Of a DNA stretch of 64,000 nt, positions 24,593-35,916 are shown piece after piece (the first letter of the stretch is position 1; the number at the start of each line of letters is the position of its first letter). Both the position numbers and the translations under genes were made by a program. The DNA comes from CAIOYC01 sp965277345 (lineage in GTDB: Bacteria > Pseudomonadota > Alphaproteobacteria > Caulobacterales > Caulobacteraceae): contig CBDICI010000002.1 in NCBI GenBank assembly GCA_965277345.1, forward strand, positions 124,001 to 188,000, written 5' to 3'. Under the pieces are notes generated by a model. It did no database searches, was not told where the DNA came from, and saw only the letters and a program-made list of their open reading frames with translations.

Positions 24593-25849
24593 CTATCGAT
24601 CGATCTCGCCGAACACGATGTCGAGGGAGCCCAGGATCGCCGCCACGTCGGCGACCATGTGGCCGCGGGTCATCCGGTCCATGGCCGCGAGGTGCGGGAA
24701 GCCCGGCGCGCGGATCTTGCAGCGATAGGGCCGGTTGGCGCCGTCGCTGACCAGATAGACGCCGAACTCGCCTTTGGGGGCCTCCACATGGGCGTAGACC
24801 TCGCCGGCCGGCACGTGGAACCCTTCGGTATAGAGTTTGAAGTGGTGGATCAGCGCCTCCATCGAGCGCTTCATCTCCGCCCGGCGCGGCGGGGCCACCT
24901 TGTTGTCTTCGGTCAGCACCGGGCCGGGGGTTTTCTCCAGCCGTTCAAGGCACTGGTTGATGATCTTCAGCGACTGTTTCATCTCCTCCACCCGCACCAG
25001 ATAGCGGTCGTAGCAGTCGCCGTGCACGCCGATGGGGATGTCGAAGTCCATCTCCGCATAAAGCTCATAGGGCTGGGACTTGCGCAGGTCCCAGGCCACG
25101 CCGGAGCCGCGCAGCATCACCCCGGTGAAGCCCCAGGCGAAGGCCTCCTCCTGGCTCGCCACGCCGATATCGACGTTGCGCTGCTTGAAGATGCGGTTGC
25201 CGGTGACCAGACGCTCCACATCGTTCAGGCGCTTGGGAAACTCCGCCGCCCACACCTTGATGTCGGCGATCAGTTCGGGGGGCAGGTCCTGGTGCACGCC
25301 GCCCGGGCGGAAGTAGTTGGCGTGGAGTCGCGAGCCGGAGGCGCGCTCGTAGAACACCATCAGCTTCTCGCGCTCCTCGAACCCCCACAGCGGCGGGGTC
25401 AGCGCCCCCACGTCGAGCGCCTGGGTAGTGACGTTGAGCAGGTGGGAGAGGATGCGGCCGATTTCGCAGAACAGCACACGGATCAGGCTGCCGCGCACCG
25501 GCACGCTCACATCCATCAGCTTTTCGATGGCGAGCACGAAGGCGTGCTCCTGGTTCATCGGCGCGACATAGTCGAGGCGGTCGAAATAGGGCACGTTCTG
25601 GAGGTAGGTGCGCGCCTCCATCAGCTTCTCGGTGCCGCGGTGCAGGAGGCCGATGTGCGGGTCCACCCGCTCCACCACCTCGCCGTCCAGTTCCAGCACG
25701 AGGCGCAGAACCCCGTGCGCGGCGGGGTGTTGGGGGCCGAAATTGATGTTGAACTTGCGGACCTTGGTCTCCTGCGTCTGACCGGGTTCGGGCGTGGCGG
25801 TCAGGGCGTGGTCGACCATCGGGGTGTCGGGCGTCAGGGTTTCGGTCAT
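24593..25849 (-). CDS. nuoD: NADH-quinone oxidoreductase subunit D
   Basis: The 49-kDa subunit lining the quinone site, 418 aa. FGPQHPAAHGVLRLVLELDGE holds the quinone-site His pair, DPHIGLLHRGTEKLME follows, and it ends LGSLDIVFGEIDR. An N-terminal extension of about 30 residues precedes KVRKFNINFG. It is spaced 12 bp from nuoC. Confidence 0.96.
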   Translation of the reverse strand: MTETLTPDTPMVDHALTATPEPGQTQETKVRKFNINFGPQHPAAHGVLRLVLELDGEVVERVDPHIGLLHRGTEKLMEARTYLQNVPYFDRLDYVAPMNQEHAFVLAIEKLMDVSVPVRGSLIRVLFCEIGRILSHLLNVTTQALDVGALTPPLWGFEEREKLMVFYERASGSRLHANYFRPGGVHQDLPPELIADIKVWAAEFPKRLNDVERLVTGNRIFKQRNVDIGVASQEEAFAWGFTGVMLRGSGVAWDLRKSQPYELYAEMDFDIPIGVHGDCYDRYLVRVEEMKQSLKIINQCLERLEKTPGPVLTEDNKVAPPRRAEMKRSMEALIHHFKLYTEGFHVPAGEVYAHVEAPKGEFGVYLVSDGANRPYRCKIRAPGFPHLAAMDRMTRGHMVADVAAILGSLDIVFGEIDR

Positions 25850-25861
25850 CGGGCGATCTCC

Positions 25862-26557
25862 TCAGCCCTTTGGCGACGCGGGCGGCGTGGCCTGGGGCGT
25901 CCCCGGAACCTGGCTGTCCACGCGGCCCTCGCCGGGCAGGGCGTACTTCGCCCCCTCCCACGGGGAAAGGAAGTCAAAGGCGCGATATTCCTGCGGCAGT
26001 TTCACCGGCTCGTAGACCACCCGCTTCAGCGCCTCGTCCCAGCGCACTTCCACATAGCCGGTCATGGGGAAGTCCTTGCGCAGCGGATGGCCGTGGAAGC
26101 CGTAGTCGGTAAGGATGCGGCGAAGATCGGGGTGGCCGGAGAAGAACACGCCGTACATGTCGAACGCCTCGCGCTCGAACCAGTCGGCGCAGGGGTAGAC
26201 CGAGGTGACAGAGGGGACGGGCGTATCCTCGTCGGTGGCCACCTTGATCCGCACCCGCTTATTCCGGGTCATGGACAACAGGTGATAGACCACCTCGAAC
26301 CGCTGCTCACGCTCGGGATAATCGACGCCGCAGAGGTCGATCAGTTGCACGAAGCGATAGCTCGGATTATCGCGCAGCATGGCCAGAAGATCGACGATCC
26401 GGGCCGCCGGCGCGGTCAGGGTCAGCTCGCCGAACACCACGTGCACGCCCCCCACCGCGCCGGCCGAATCGGCCTTGATCGCCTCGCCGAGCGTGGTGAG
26501 GTCCGCCTCGGTGGCGCCTGGATTGGAGAGGGTCACAAAGTCGGTCCGCGCGCTCAT
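25862..26557 (-). CDS. nuoC: NADH-quinone oxidoreductase subunit C
   Basis: The 30-kDa subunit, 231 aa. The signature is WFEREAFDMYGVFFSGHPDLRRIL, then GFHGHPLRKDFPMTGYVEVRWD. The ATG at 26557 overlaps the nuoB stop by 4 bp; the frame upstream is only the shadow of nuoB. The Pro/Ala-rich end (GTPQATPPASPKG) is unstructured. Confidence 0.95.
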   Translation of the reverse strand: MSARTDFVTLSNPGATEADLTTLGEAIKADSAGAVGGVHVVFGELTLTAPAARIVDLLAMLRDNPSYRFVQLIDLCGVDYPEREQRFEVVYHLLSMTRNKRVRIKVATDEDTPVPSVTSVYPCADWFEREAFDMYGVFFSGHPDLRRILTDYGFHGHPLRKDFPMTGYVEVRWDEALKRVVYEPVKLPQEYRAFDFLSPWEGAKYALPGEGRVDSQVPGTPQATPPASPKG

Positions 26558-27165
26558 CGGTCGATGTTCCCGGTGCGGCGGATCTTCTTTTGCAGTTGCA
26601 ACAGGCCGTAGATCAGCGCTTCCGCCGTGGGCGGGCAGCCGGGCACATAGACGTCCACCGGCACGATCCGGTCGCAGCCGCGCACCACGCTGTAACTGTA
26701 GTGGTAATATCCGCCGCCATTGGCGCAGCTGCCCATGGAGATCACATAGCGCGGCTCGGGCATCTGGTCGTAAACCTTGCGCAGCGCCGGGGCCATCTTG
26801 TTGGTCAGCGTGCCGGCGACGATCATCAGGTCCGACTGGCGGGGCGAGGCCCGGGGCGCCGCACCGAACCGTTCCAGGTCGTAGCGCGGCATGGAGGCCT
26901 GGATCATCTCCACCGCGCAGCAGGCCAGACCGAAGGTCATCCACATGAGCGATCCGGTGCGCGCCCAGGTGATCACATCGTCCAGAGCCGCGGTCACATA
27001 GCCGCGGTCGGCCAGCACGCCCGACAGCTTGTCGAAATAGGGGTCGTGCAGCTTGGGGTCATAGCCCTCCACCCCCGCGCGGCCACCGGCCAGGGCGGGA
27101 AGCAGGGTCTGGGCGCCTGAATCGCTAACCAGGCCGCCGGTAGCCGGAGGGACCGCTATTCCCAT
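26554..27165 (-). CDS. nuoB: NADH-quinone oxidoreductase subunit B
   Basis: Carries cluster N2. It has GLACCAVEM with the tandem Cys, then GSCANGGGYYHYSYSVVRGCD and VPGCPPTAEAL. The start at MGIAVPPATGG (27165, 10-bp overlap with nuoA) is preferred over one seven codons upstream that lacks any Shine-Dalgarno. 203 aa. Confidence 0.95.
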   Translation of the reverse strand: MGIAVPPATGGLVSDSGAQTLLPALAGGRAGVEGYDPKLHDPYFDKLSGVLADRGYVTAALDDVITWARTGSLMWMTFGLACCAVEMIQASMPRYDLERFGAAPRASPRQSDLMIVAGTLTNKMAPALRKVYDQMPEPRYVISMGSCANGGGYYHYSYSVVRGCDRIVPVDVYVPGCPPTAEALIYGLLQLQKKIRRTGNIDR

Positions 27166-27533
27166 TCCAGCGCGCCCTTCTTCCACTCATAGATGAAGCC
27201 GACGGTGAGGACGCCGAGGAAGCCCATCATCGACCAGAAGGCGTAGACCTGCGCCCCATGCGGCAGCTTCATCAGCGACACCGCCCAGGGAAACAGGAAG
27301 GCCACTTCGAGGTCGAAGATGATGAACAGGATGGAGACCAGATAGAACCGCACGTCGAACTTCATCCGCGCGTCGTCGAAGGCGTTGAAGCCGCATTCGT
27401 AGGCGGAAATCTTCTCCGGATCCGGACGGCTCGGCGCAAACAGCCAGGCCGCGCCCATCAAGGCGAGGGCGATCACGGCGGCGACGCCCAGCATGATTAC
27501 GATGGGCAGGTATTGCAGCAGGAAGGCGGCCAT
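27156..27533 (-). CDS. nuoA: NADH-quinone oxidoreductase subunit A
   Basis: A 125-aa subunit with three TM helices. The conserved loop YECGFNAFDDARMKFDVRFY carries the quinone-entry Cys, and LFIIFDLEVAFLFPWAV has the membrane acidic residues. First gene of the nuo operon, with GAGGAG 4 nt before the ATG. Confidence 0.96.
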   Translation of the reverse strand: MAAFLLQYLPIVIMLGVAAVIALALMGAAWLFAPSRPDPEKISAYECGFNAFDDARMKFDVRFYLVSILFIIFDLEVAFLFPWAVSLMKLPHGAQVYAFWSMMGFLGVLTVGFIYEWKKGALEWE

Positions 27534-27563
27534 CGGGCTCCTCGGGCGCAGGGGATTGGCGTC

Positions 27564-27592
27564 CTTCTAGACCAACGCCTCGCGGGCTTCAA
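27564..27592 (-). promoter_or_regulatory. Candidate sigma-70 promoter of the nuo operon
   Basis: On the minus strand TTGAAG (27587-27592), 17 bp, then TAGAAG (27564-27569), about 30 bp before the nuoA ATG. Both boxes are four of six matches, so this is moderate evidence. Confidence 0.45.
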
Positions 27593-27637
27593 ACGGCGGG
27601 TGGGCCAAATCGCGGCCTTTCGCGGAGCCGGGCCCGC

Positions 27638-27666
27638 TTGACAGCCATGGGGGGCGGACCTATTCA
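27638..27666 (+). promoter_or_regulatory. Promoter of tRNA-Asp
   Basis: TTGACA (27638-27643), 17-bp spacer, TATTCA (27661-27666). The mature tRNA begins 44 bp downstream. Confidence 0.6.
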
Positions 27667-27710
27667 GCGCCCTCCCCGCGCGGCCCGGCCGTTTCGGGGT
27701 CCCGGAATGC

Positions 27711-27787
27711 GCGGGCGTAGCTCAGTTGGTTAGAGTACCGGCCTGTCACGCCGGGGGTCGCGGGTTCAAGTCCCGTCGCTCGCGCCA
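27711..27787 (+). tRNA. tRNA-Asp (anticodon GUC)
   Basis: A 77-nt cloverleaf. Acceptor arms GCGGGCG and CGCTCGC pair with one G-U. The anticodon stem-loop is CCGGC-CTGTCAC-GCCGG with GTC, the T arm contains GGTTCAAGTCC, and CCA is encoded. Confidence 0.96.
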
Positions 27788-27840
27788 TTCCCCTCCCGCC
27801 AGAAATGGGGCCGGTCCGGTGCGCGGCTCGGGCCGAAAGC

Positions 27841-28125
27841 TCACGTCCGCCTCGGCCGGTCGAACAGCGCGCGCAGTTCATCCTTGGCCTGCTCCAGCGT
27901 GCCCTGCCGGCCCTGGCTGAGACCTTTGCCGGCGCGGTTGATGTAGAAGGTCAGCATCGACATGGCCGACTGGAAGGGCGTGCCCTTCCGGCGCTTGGAG
28001 TGTTCGGCCGAGCGCTTCAGCGAGAGGGCGATCGCCTTCGGATCGTCCTTCTCGAAGACGTCATGTTCAAGATCGAGGGCGTCGGAATGCGCCGTCACGT
28101 CCTGCGACCATCTCTTTGTCGGCAT
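27841..28125 (-). CDS. DUF3175 family protein, 94 aa
   Basis: Has the family pattern RWSQDVTAHSDALDLEHDVFE, then DPKAIALSLKRSAEHSKRRK and FQSAMSMLTFYINRAGKGLS, ending with QAKDELRALFDRP. It is a small, charged, probably soluble helical protein of unknown role, common near stress or DNA-repair genes in rhizobia and relatives. It is transcribed divergently from the small basic gene at 28259. Confidence 0.85.
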   Translation of the reverse strand: MPTKRWSQDVTAHSDALDLEHDVFEKDDPKAIALSLKRSAEHSKRRKGTPFQSAMSMLTFYINRAGKGLSQGRQGTLEQAKDELRALFDRPRRT

Positions 28126-28258
28126 GGCGCATCCTCCTCGGCATAGGAACGATCCAGGCGGCTTCGGGCTCCCGTTTGCGCGTCTGCGGGCTCCTGCCCG
28201 GCGGGGAGCGAATTGCGCGCTGGCCCGGTTTTCGGACCATCAAGCGAAGGAGGCCCTC

Positions 28259-28579
28259 ATGCCCCGTGGAGACAAGTCCAAATACACCGACAAGCAGGAC
28301 CGCCAGGCCGAACATATCGCCGAAGGCTATGAGCACCGCGGCGTGCCGGACAAGGAAGCCGAGCGGCGCGCCTGGGCCACCGTCAACAAGGACGACGGCG
28401 GGGGCAAGAAGGCGGGCGGCTCCGGCCGTGGCCAGCAGACCGGCCATCCGGCCGCGCACAAGGGCGGCGAAAGGGGCGGCGCGGCCGCGGCCGGCCGATC
28501 TGCGGCCGACCGCTCGGCCTCGGCCAGAAAGGGCGCGGCCACACGCAAGCGCAACGCCGAGCATCGCGCCCACCCCTGA
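28259..28579 (+). CDS. Small basic protein of the 'plasmid stabilization' type, 106 aa
   Basis: The N-terminal part has DKQDRQAEHIAEGYEHRGV then EAERRAWATVNKDDGGGKK, a pattern seen in many proteobacterial proteins annotated as plasmid stabilization. The rest is a low-complexity Gly/Ala/Arg/Lys tail typical of nucleic-acid-binding disorder. GGAGG lies 6 nt before the ATG. The annotation name is historical and the true role is not known. Confidence 0.75.
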   Translation: MPRGDKSKYTDKQDRQAEHIAEGYEHRGVPDKEAERRAWATVNKDDGGGKKAGGSGRGQQTGHPAAHKGGERGGAAAAGRSAADRSASARKGAATRKRNAEHRAHP

Positions 28580-28703
28580 TCGACACCGCCCGCCGCCGTG
28601 GCCAGCGGCGCGGCCTCAACACCGCACAGGCGCGGATCGACCCGCCCACGGAGACGCCTCGGCGGACTGTGGAACGGCGATCGGGCGAACCCCGGTGGAG
28701 GAT

Positions 28704-28780
28704 TGGTGGGCGGCGAGGGATTCGAACCCCCGACCCTCTCGGTGTAAACGAGATGCTCTAACCAGCTGAGCTAGCCGCCC
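28704..28780 (-). tRNA. tRNA-Val (anticodon UAC)
   Basis: A 77-nt cloverleaf on the minus strand. Acceptor arms GGGCGGC and GCCGCCC, anticodon stem-loop TCTCG-TTTACAC-CGAGA with TAC, T arm with GGTTCGAATCC, encoded CCA. Confidence 0.96.
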
Positions 28781-28896
28781 GCGCGCGTGACCTGTCGCCG
28801 ACGCCCCGCAACAAGGCGGTCCGCGGCCGGCGGCGGGCCTATAGCATCGGATACGGACCTGGGCGAGCCCCCGTGGACCCCACCCCTGCGTCGCTT

Positions 28897-29169
28897 TCAG
28901 TTCAGGGCGGACTTCAGCCCCTCGCCCGGACGGAAGCGCACGGTCTTGGAGGCCGGGCGCGCCACCTGTTCGCCGGTGCGCGGATTGCGCGCCATGCCCG
29001 CGGCGCGCGAAACCGGCACGAAGCTGCCGAAGCCGACGATACGAACCTCCGACCCGCCCTTTACCGAGGTGGTGACGCTGTCGATGAACGCTTCCAGCGC
29101 ATCCTTCGACTGGTTCTTGTTGAGCCCGGACTTTTCCGCGATGGCGGTGATCAGCTCGGCCTTGGTCAT
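28897..29169 (-). CDS. hup: DNA-binding protein HU
   Basis: A 90-aa histone-like dimer. It starts MTKAELITAIAEKSGLNK, has the core VRIVGFGSFVPVSRAA, the beta-arm signature ARNPRTGEQV, and ends KTVRFRPGEGLKSALN. It sits 176 bp downstream of the lon stop and has its own promoter. Confidence 0.95.
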   Translation of the reverse strand: MTKAELITAIAEKSGLNKNQSKDALEAFIDSVTTSVKGGSEVRIVGFGSFVPVSRAAGMARNPRTGEQVARPASKTVRFRPGEGLKSALN

Positions 29170-29229
29170 GTGGATCTCCCAACCCGTTTGACGTCCACCA
29201 CCGATTGTTCAGCGGCGGTTAGTCGCACA

Positions 29230-29259
29230 ATTATTGGACGCGGTTTCCGTCCGCGTCAA
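29230..29259 (-). promoter_or_regulatory. Candidate promoter of the HU gene
   Basis: On the minus strand TTGACG (29254-29259), 18 bp, AATAAT (29230-29235), about 60 bp upstream of the HU ATG, in the 176-bp lon-hup gap. Confidence 0.5.
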
Positions 29260-29345
29260 AACCAAAGGCGGCGTGGAAACCAGGCCGCCCCCGGTTTTGT
29301 GCACATTTTTCGCTGACGGGCGTGGGTTTTCCCGAAGACGCCCGG

Positions 29346-31742
<2,397 letters not shown>

Positions 31743-32198
31743 TCTACGCTCCTTGACCGGCGCTCGACTGCGCCCGGTCGCTTAACGGTCCGGGATGGAA
31801 GGATGCCCATCCCCGGGCCGGGAGTGACGCTGCGCCCCGATCGGGCGACGCCGCGACTCCGTCGTTGACAATTATGTGGCGGTGCAACGCGAAGGGTTCA
31901 AGCGCTCACCCGCCGCAGGGCGATCCGACGCAGGCTTATGCACATTTACTCCCGATTCCGTCTCCCCGGGACTCGTTCCGGGGGCCCATGGCGCAACCGT
32001 GAAGGTGGACTCTTGCGGACGGACTAGTCGTACCCGCGAACGCCGCGCCATGGATGCCCGGAACGAGTCCGGGCAAGACGGTCGGGGAGATGGCGAGCTA
32101 CAATCGTCACCGCAACCTAGGCGAATGCCTCGATTATTCGCGCAAGTCCCCAATCCGCTCATTCCACGATCTGGGTCCCGGCATTAGCGGCAATGAAA
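31743..32198. other. 456-bp non-coding gap between clpX and lon
   Basis: Holds the lon leader and the R4 inverted repeat (31961-32090). I see no ORF with a ribosome-binding site and no convincing sigma-32 promoter. Since both genes point leftwards, it combines the clpX 3' region with the lon promoter. Confidence 0.6.
31961..32090. repeat. R4 inverted repeat, about 130 bp
   Basis: The left arm TCTCCCCGGGACTCGTTCC... and the right arm ...GGAACGAGTCCGGG...GGGGAGA mirror each other, with inner arms CCCATGGCGC and GCGCCATGG. The centre carries GGACTAGTC. It resembles dispersed 'ACTCGTTCC' palindromes and lies downstream of clpX. Confidence 0.7.
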
Positions 32199-33461
32199 TC
32201 AGGCGGCGCCGCCCTTGTCGCGCTTTTCGGCGTAGATCAGCAGGGGCTGGGTGCGGCCCTCCACCACCTCGCCGTTGACCACCACCTCCTCGACGCCCTG
32301 ATAGGTGGGCAACTCGTACATGGTGTCGAGCAGGATGGCTTCGAGGATCGAGCGCAGGCCCCGCGCGCCGGTCTTGCGCAGGATGGCCTTCTTGGCGACC
32401 GAGCGCAGGGCGTCGTCGGTGAAGGTCAGGCCGACATTCTCCATGTCGAACAGGCGCTGGTACTGCTTGACGAAGGCGTTCTTGGGCTCGGTGAGGATCT
32501 GCACCAGGGCGACCTCGTCCAGGTCCTCCAGCGTGGCGATCACCGGCAGGCGGCCGATGAACTCCGGGATCAGACCGAAGCGCAGGAGGTCGTCCGGCTC
32601 CACCCCGCGCAGAATCTCGCCGGTTCGGCGTTCGTCCGGATCGGCCACCTTGGCCCCGAAGCCGATGGAGGCGCCCTGCCCCCGCGCCGAGATCACCTTT
32701 TCGAGACCGGCGAAGGCGCCGCCACAGATGAACAGGATGTTGGTCGTGTCGACCTGCAGGAACTCCTGCTGCGGATGCTTGCGCCCGCCCTGCGGCGGCA
32801 CCGAAGCCACCGTGCCCTCCATGATCTTGAGCAGCGCCTGCTGCACGCCCTCGCCCGACACGTCGCGGGTGATGGAGGGGTTGTCGGACTTGCGGCTGAT
32901 CTTGTCGATCTCGTCGATGTAGACGATGCCGCGCTGGGCCCGCTCCACATTGTAATCAGCCGCCTGCAGGAGCTTGAGGACGATGTTCTCCACATCCTCG
33001 CCCACATAGCCGGCCTCGGTCAGCGTGGTGGCGTCGGCCATGGTGAAGGGCACATCGATGATGCGCGCCAGGGTCTGGGCCAGGAGCGTCTTGCCGCAGC
33101 CGGTCGGGCCGAGCAGCAAAATGTTGGACTTGGCCAACTCCACGTCGTTGTTCTTCGCCGCGTGGTTCAGCCGCTTGTAGTGGTTGTGAACGGCGACGGA
33201 GAGAACCTTCTTGGCGTGGTGCTGGCCGATCACATAGTCGTCGAGAACCTCGCGGATCTCCTTGGGCGTCGGCACGCCGTCCTTGGCCTTGGTGAAGGTG
33301 ATCTTGTGCTCTTCACGGATGATATCCATGCAGAGTTCGACGCATTCATCGCAGATGAAGACGGTGGGGCCGGCGATCAGCTTGCGCACCTCGTGCTGGC
33401 TCTTTCCGCAGAAGGAGCAGTAGAGGGTGGATTTGGAGTCGCCACTGGCGGCCTTGGTCAT
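32199..33461 (-). CDS. clpX: ATP-dependent Clp protease ATP-binding subunit ClpX
   Basis: Unfoldase for ClpP, 420 aa. The zinc-binding domain ligands are YCSFCGKSQ and CDECVELC. Walker A is GPTGCGKTLLAQ, Walker B is GIVYIDEIDKIS, and the IGF-type tip and sensor motifs follow. ATG at 33461 (MTKAASGDSK) is taken; a GTG four codons upstream is possible. The clp genes here are split: clpX and clpP flank cicA and a transporter gene, as in Caulobacter where ClpXP drives the cell cycle. Confidence 0.96.
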   Translation of the reverse strand: MTKAASGDSKSTLYCSFCGKSQHEVRKLIAGPTVFICDECVELCMDIIREEHKITFTKAKDGVPTPKEIREVLDDYVIGQHHAKKVLSVAVHNHYKRLNHAAKNNDVELAKSNILLLGPTGCGKTLLAQTLARIIDVPFTMADATTLTEAGYVGEDVENIVLKLLQAADYNVERAQRGIVYIDEIDKISRKSDNPSITRDVSGEGVQQALLKIMEGTVASVPPQGGRKHPQQEFLQVDTTNILFICGGAFAGLEKVISARGQGASIGFGAKVADPDERRTGEILRGVEPDDLLRFGLIPEFIGRLPVIATLEDLDEVALVQILTEPKNAFVKQYQRLFDMENVGLTFTDDALRSVAKKAILRKTGARGLRSILEAILLDTMYELPTYQGVEEVVVNGEVVEGRTQPLLIYAEKRDKGGAA

Positions 33462-33709
33462 CGTCGTTCTCACTCTTCATCCGCCACGCCGAAACCGCCG
33501 GGTGGAGAATGGCGCACCCCGGACGAATCCGGCGGGCAGATCGGCCCCTTCAGGGTCCATCTTACAGATATTGATGCGGAAGGCTTACGGAAACCCTGAC
33601 GCACCGGCAAACCGTATTCGATCATGATCGCAACGGCGCGATCAAGGGGCCAAGCCCTGTTTCGGCGCCGCTTTTGCTGTAAGGCCTGCCTATTGTTCGG
33701 AGTTGTGAC

Positions 33710-34402
33710 ATGGTGATGCGCCCAGGAGAGCGCCAGCCCTCGCTCGGTATGGCGCCCTTGAACGCCGGCCTTTCGCGCCAGGGCCCCCTGGTGGCGTTCG
33801 ATTTCGACGGCACGCTCACCACACACGACAGTTTCACCGCCTTCCTGAAATGGCGGATCGGGCCGCTCGCCTACTATCTCGATATGGTCCGGCTGATCCC
33901 CGCGGCGCTCCGCTATGTGTTCGACCGGGACAAGGGAAAGATCAAGTCCGCGGCTATCCGCGCCTATCTGCGCGGCCTGCCGCGCGAGGTGTTGGAGCAG
34001 GAGGCGGCCGAGTTCGCCACGGCGATGGCGCCGGTGATGCTGCGCCCCGATGCGCTCAAGGTCTGGCGACGGCACCGGGCGGACGGGGCGCGGATGGTGA
34101 TCGTGTCCGCCTCGCCCGAAGCCATCGTCGCGCCCTTCGCCCGGGGCCTGGGCGCCGACCTGCTCATCGCCTCGCAGATCGCCTACGACAAGGACGAGCG
34201 GGTGGCCAATGGCCTTTACGGCCGCAACTGCCGGGGCCCCGAAAAGGTCTATCGCCTGAAGGAGGCCTTCGGCGAGGGTGTTCGCCTCTCCGCCGCCTAT
34301 GGCGACACCGATGGGGACAAGGAAATGCTGGAGATCGCCGAGCAGAAGTTCATGCGCCTGTTCGTCGCCGATCCCACCAAGCGGCGCGGGGCGGTGAACT
34401 AG
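33710..34402 (+). CDS. cicA: CicA-like HAD-superfamily IB phosphatase
   Basis: A 230-aa HAD hydrolase. Motif I is VAFDFDGTLTTHDSF near residue 28, motif II is MVIVSASPEAIV, and motif III/IV is YGDTDGDKEML. The PSP/SerB-like cap carries a hydrophobic stretch. Known: Caulobacter cicA lies between clpX and clpP, and its dosage affects growth and shape. The position here is the same, on the opposite strand to both. GGAG precedes the ATG. The stop overlaps the TauE gene by 4 bp, tail to tail. Confidence 0.85.
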   Translation: MVMRPGERQPSLGMAPLNAGLSRQGPLVAFDFDGTLTTHDSFTAFLKWRIGPLAYYLDMVRLIPAALRYVFDRDKGKIKSAAIRAYLRGLPREVLEQEAAEFATAMAPVMLRPDALKVWRRHRADGARMVIVSASPEAIVAPFARGLGADLLIASQIAYDKDERVANGLYGRNCRGPEKVYRLKEAFGEGVRLSAAYGDTDGDKEMLEIAEQKFMRLFVADPTKRRGAVN

Positions 34403-35142
34403 GCGCCGCGAACGAACAGGCCGATGGTCAGGGCGACGCCGATGACCACTACGAGCACGCGCAGGATCCTGTCATTCACCCGCTTCAGCGTCCAGGCGCC
34501 GAACAGGCCGCCGATCACCGCGCCCACCGCCAGCGCGCCCGCCTGGCGCCAGTGGGTGTCCGGCGAGAACACGAAGATGGCCACGGCCGAGGCGTTCATC
34601 ACCGCCGCCAGCACGTTCTTGGTGGCGTAGGCGGTGCGCTGGCTCTGGCCGAACACGGTCAGCGCCGCCAGCATGAGAAAGCCGATCCCGCCGCCGAAAT
34701 AGCCGCCATAGACGGCGATCAGGAACTGGGCCACGCCCGCCGGGATGGGCTTGGGCGCCGCCGCCTGCGCGTCCGGCTTCCTGCGAAAACTGCCCCAGGC
34801 GAACACAGCGGTGGCGAACAGCACCAGCCAGGGCACGAGGCGGGCGAAGAACGACGAGGGGGTGATTAGCAGCAGCCCCGCCCCGAGCACCCCGCCCACG
34901 AGGCTGAGCCCGAACAGCCAGCCGAACGAGAGCCGGCCGATGCCCGCCCGCCCCTCGCGCCCGGCCCAGCCGGTGGCGATCTGGCCCGGAAACAGGGCGA
35001 CGCAGGAGGTGATGTTGGCCGCCCGCGCGTCCATCCCCGACAGGATGAGGGTGGGCAGGGTGATGAACGACCCGCCCCCCGCCAGCGCGTTCTGGCCTCC
35101 CGCCCACAGCCCGGCGGCGAACACCAGCAGGAGGGTCAACAT
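34399..35142 (-). CDS. Sulfite exporter TauE/SafE family membrane protein
   Basis: A 247-aa permease with 7-8 TM helices. The two family repeats are visible: GLWAGGQNALAGGGSFITLP early and FLIAVYGGYFGGGIGFLML later. Substrate is unknown (sulfite, sulfonates or other organic anions are typical). Two ATGs are possible. That at 35148 touches the GGGGAGG of the R1 repeat; the one at 35142 has it at 6-nt spacing and is chosen. Confidence 0.88.
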   Translation of the reverse strand: MLTLLLVFAAGLWAGGQNALAGGGSFITLPTLILSGMDARAANITSCVALFPGQIATGWAGREGRAGIGRLSFGWLFGLSLVGGVLGAGLLLITPSSFFARLVPWLVLFATAVFAWGSFRRKPDAQAAAPKPIPAGVAQFLIAVYGGYFGGGIGFLMLAALTVFGQSQRTAYATKNVLAAVMNASAVAIFVFSPDTHWRQAGALAVGAVIGGLFGAWTLKRVNDRILRVLVVVIGVALTIGLFVRGA

Positions 35143-35146
35143 TCGC

Positions 35147-35284
35147 ATCCTCCCCTGCGCAGCGGGGTAGGTTGCGCGGCGCCCTTGCCGCCGTGACGGA
35201 GGGGGCTATCCAGTTGCGACAGGGGGATGCAGCCCCCACCCCCGCGTTTCAAGCGGCTCCCCTCCCCGCTTCGCAGGGGAGGAT
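35147..35284. repeat. R1 dispersed palindromic repeat, full copy (clpP-tauE junction)
   Basis: Ends ATCCTCCCCTGCGCAGCGGGG and CTTCGCAGGGGAGGAT, with internal GTGACGGAGGGGGC and GCAGCCCCCACCCCC. It begins 5 bp after the clpP stop (minus strand) and runs into the start of the TauE-type gene. Confidence 0.85.
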
Positions 35285-35289
35285 CAAGA

Positions 35290-35916
35290 TCATGCCGCCA
35301 CGTCCGGCCCTTCGCGCTTTTCCATGACGTGGTCGACGATGCCCCAGGCCTTGGCCTCCTCGGCCGACATGAAGTGGTCGCGGTCCAGCGTCCGCTCCAC
35401 CGTCTCATAGTCCTGGCCGGTGTGCTTGACGTAGATCTCGTTCAGCCGGCGCTTGGTCTTGATGATGTCCTCGGCGTGACGTTCGATGTCGGAGGCCTTG
35501 CCGGAGAACCCGCCCGAGGGCTGGTGCAGCATGATGCGGGCGTTGGGCAGCGAGATGCGCTGGCCCGCCTCCCCCGCCTGCAGGATCAATGACCCGGCGG
35601 AGGCGGCCATGCCCATGCACAGCGTGGAGACCGGGCACTTGATGTATTGCATGGTATCGTAGATCGCCAGCGCCGAGGTCACCACCCCGCCCGGCGAGTT
35701 GATATACATGCCGATCTCCTTCTTCGGATTCTCGCTTTCGAGAAACAGAAGCTGGGCGCAGATCAGGCTCGACATGCCGTCCTCGAACGGGCCGGTCAGA
35801 AAGATGATCCGTTCCTTCAGCAGGCGGGAGAAGATGTCGTAGGCGCGTTCGCCCCGGCTGGTCTGCTCGACCACCATGGGGACGAGATTCATGGTCTTTT
35901 CGATCATATCGGCCAT
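35290..35916 (-). CDS. clpP: ATP-dependent Clp protease proteolytic subunit ClpP
   Basis: Serine peptidase of ClpXP/ClpAP, 208 aa. MNLVPMVVEQTSRGERAYDIF is the classic start. The catalytic Ser is in CMGMAASAGSLIL, His in ARIMLHQPSGG, and Asp in RTLDRDHFMSAEEA. The ATG at 35916 has AAAGGG upstream; longer upstream reading has no homology. Confidence 0.97.
   Translation of the reverse strand: MADMIEKTMNLVPMVVEQTSRGERAYDIFSRLLKERIIFLTGPFEDGMSSLICAQLLFLESENPKKEIGMYINSPGGVVTSALAIYDTMQYIKCPVSTLCMGMAASAGSLILQAGEAGQRISLPNARIMLHQPSGGFSGKASDIERHAEDIIKTKRRLNEIYVKHTGQDYETVERTLDRDHFMSAEEAKAWGIVDHVMEKREGPDVAA

Noticed and set aside
27166..27186. Earlier start of nuoB (MEEGRAG...)
   Set aside because: It lacks a ribosome-binding site and lies deeper inside nuoA; the downstream ATG fits better.
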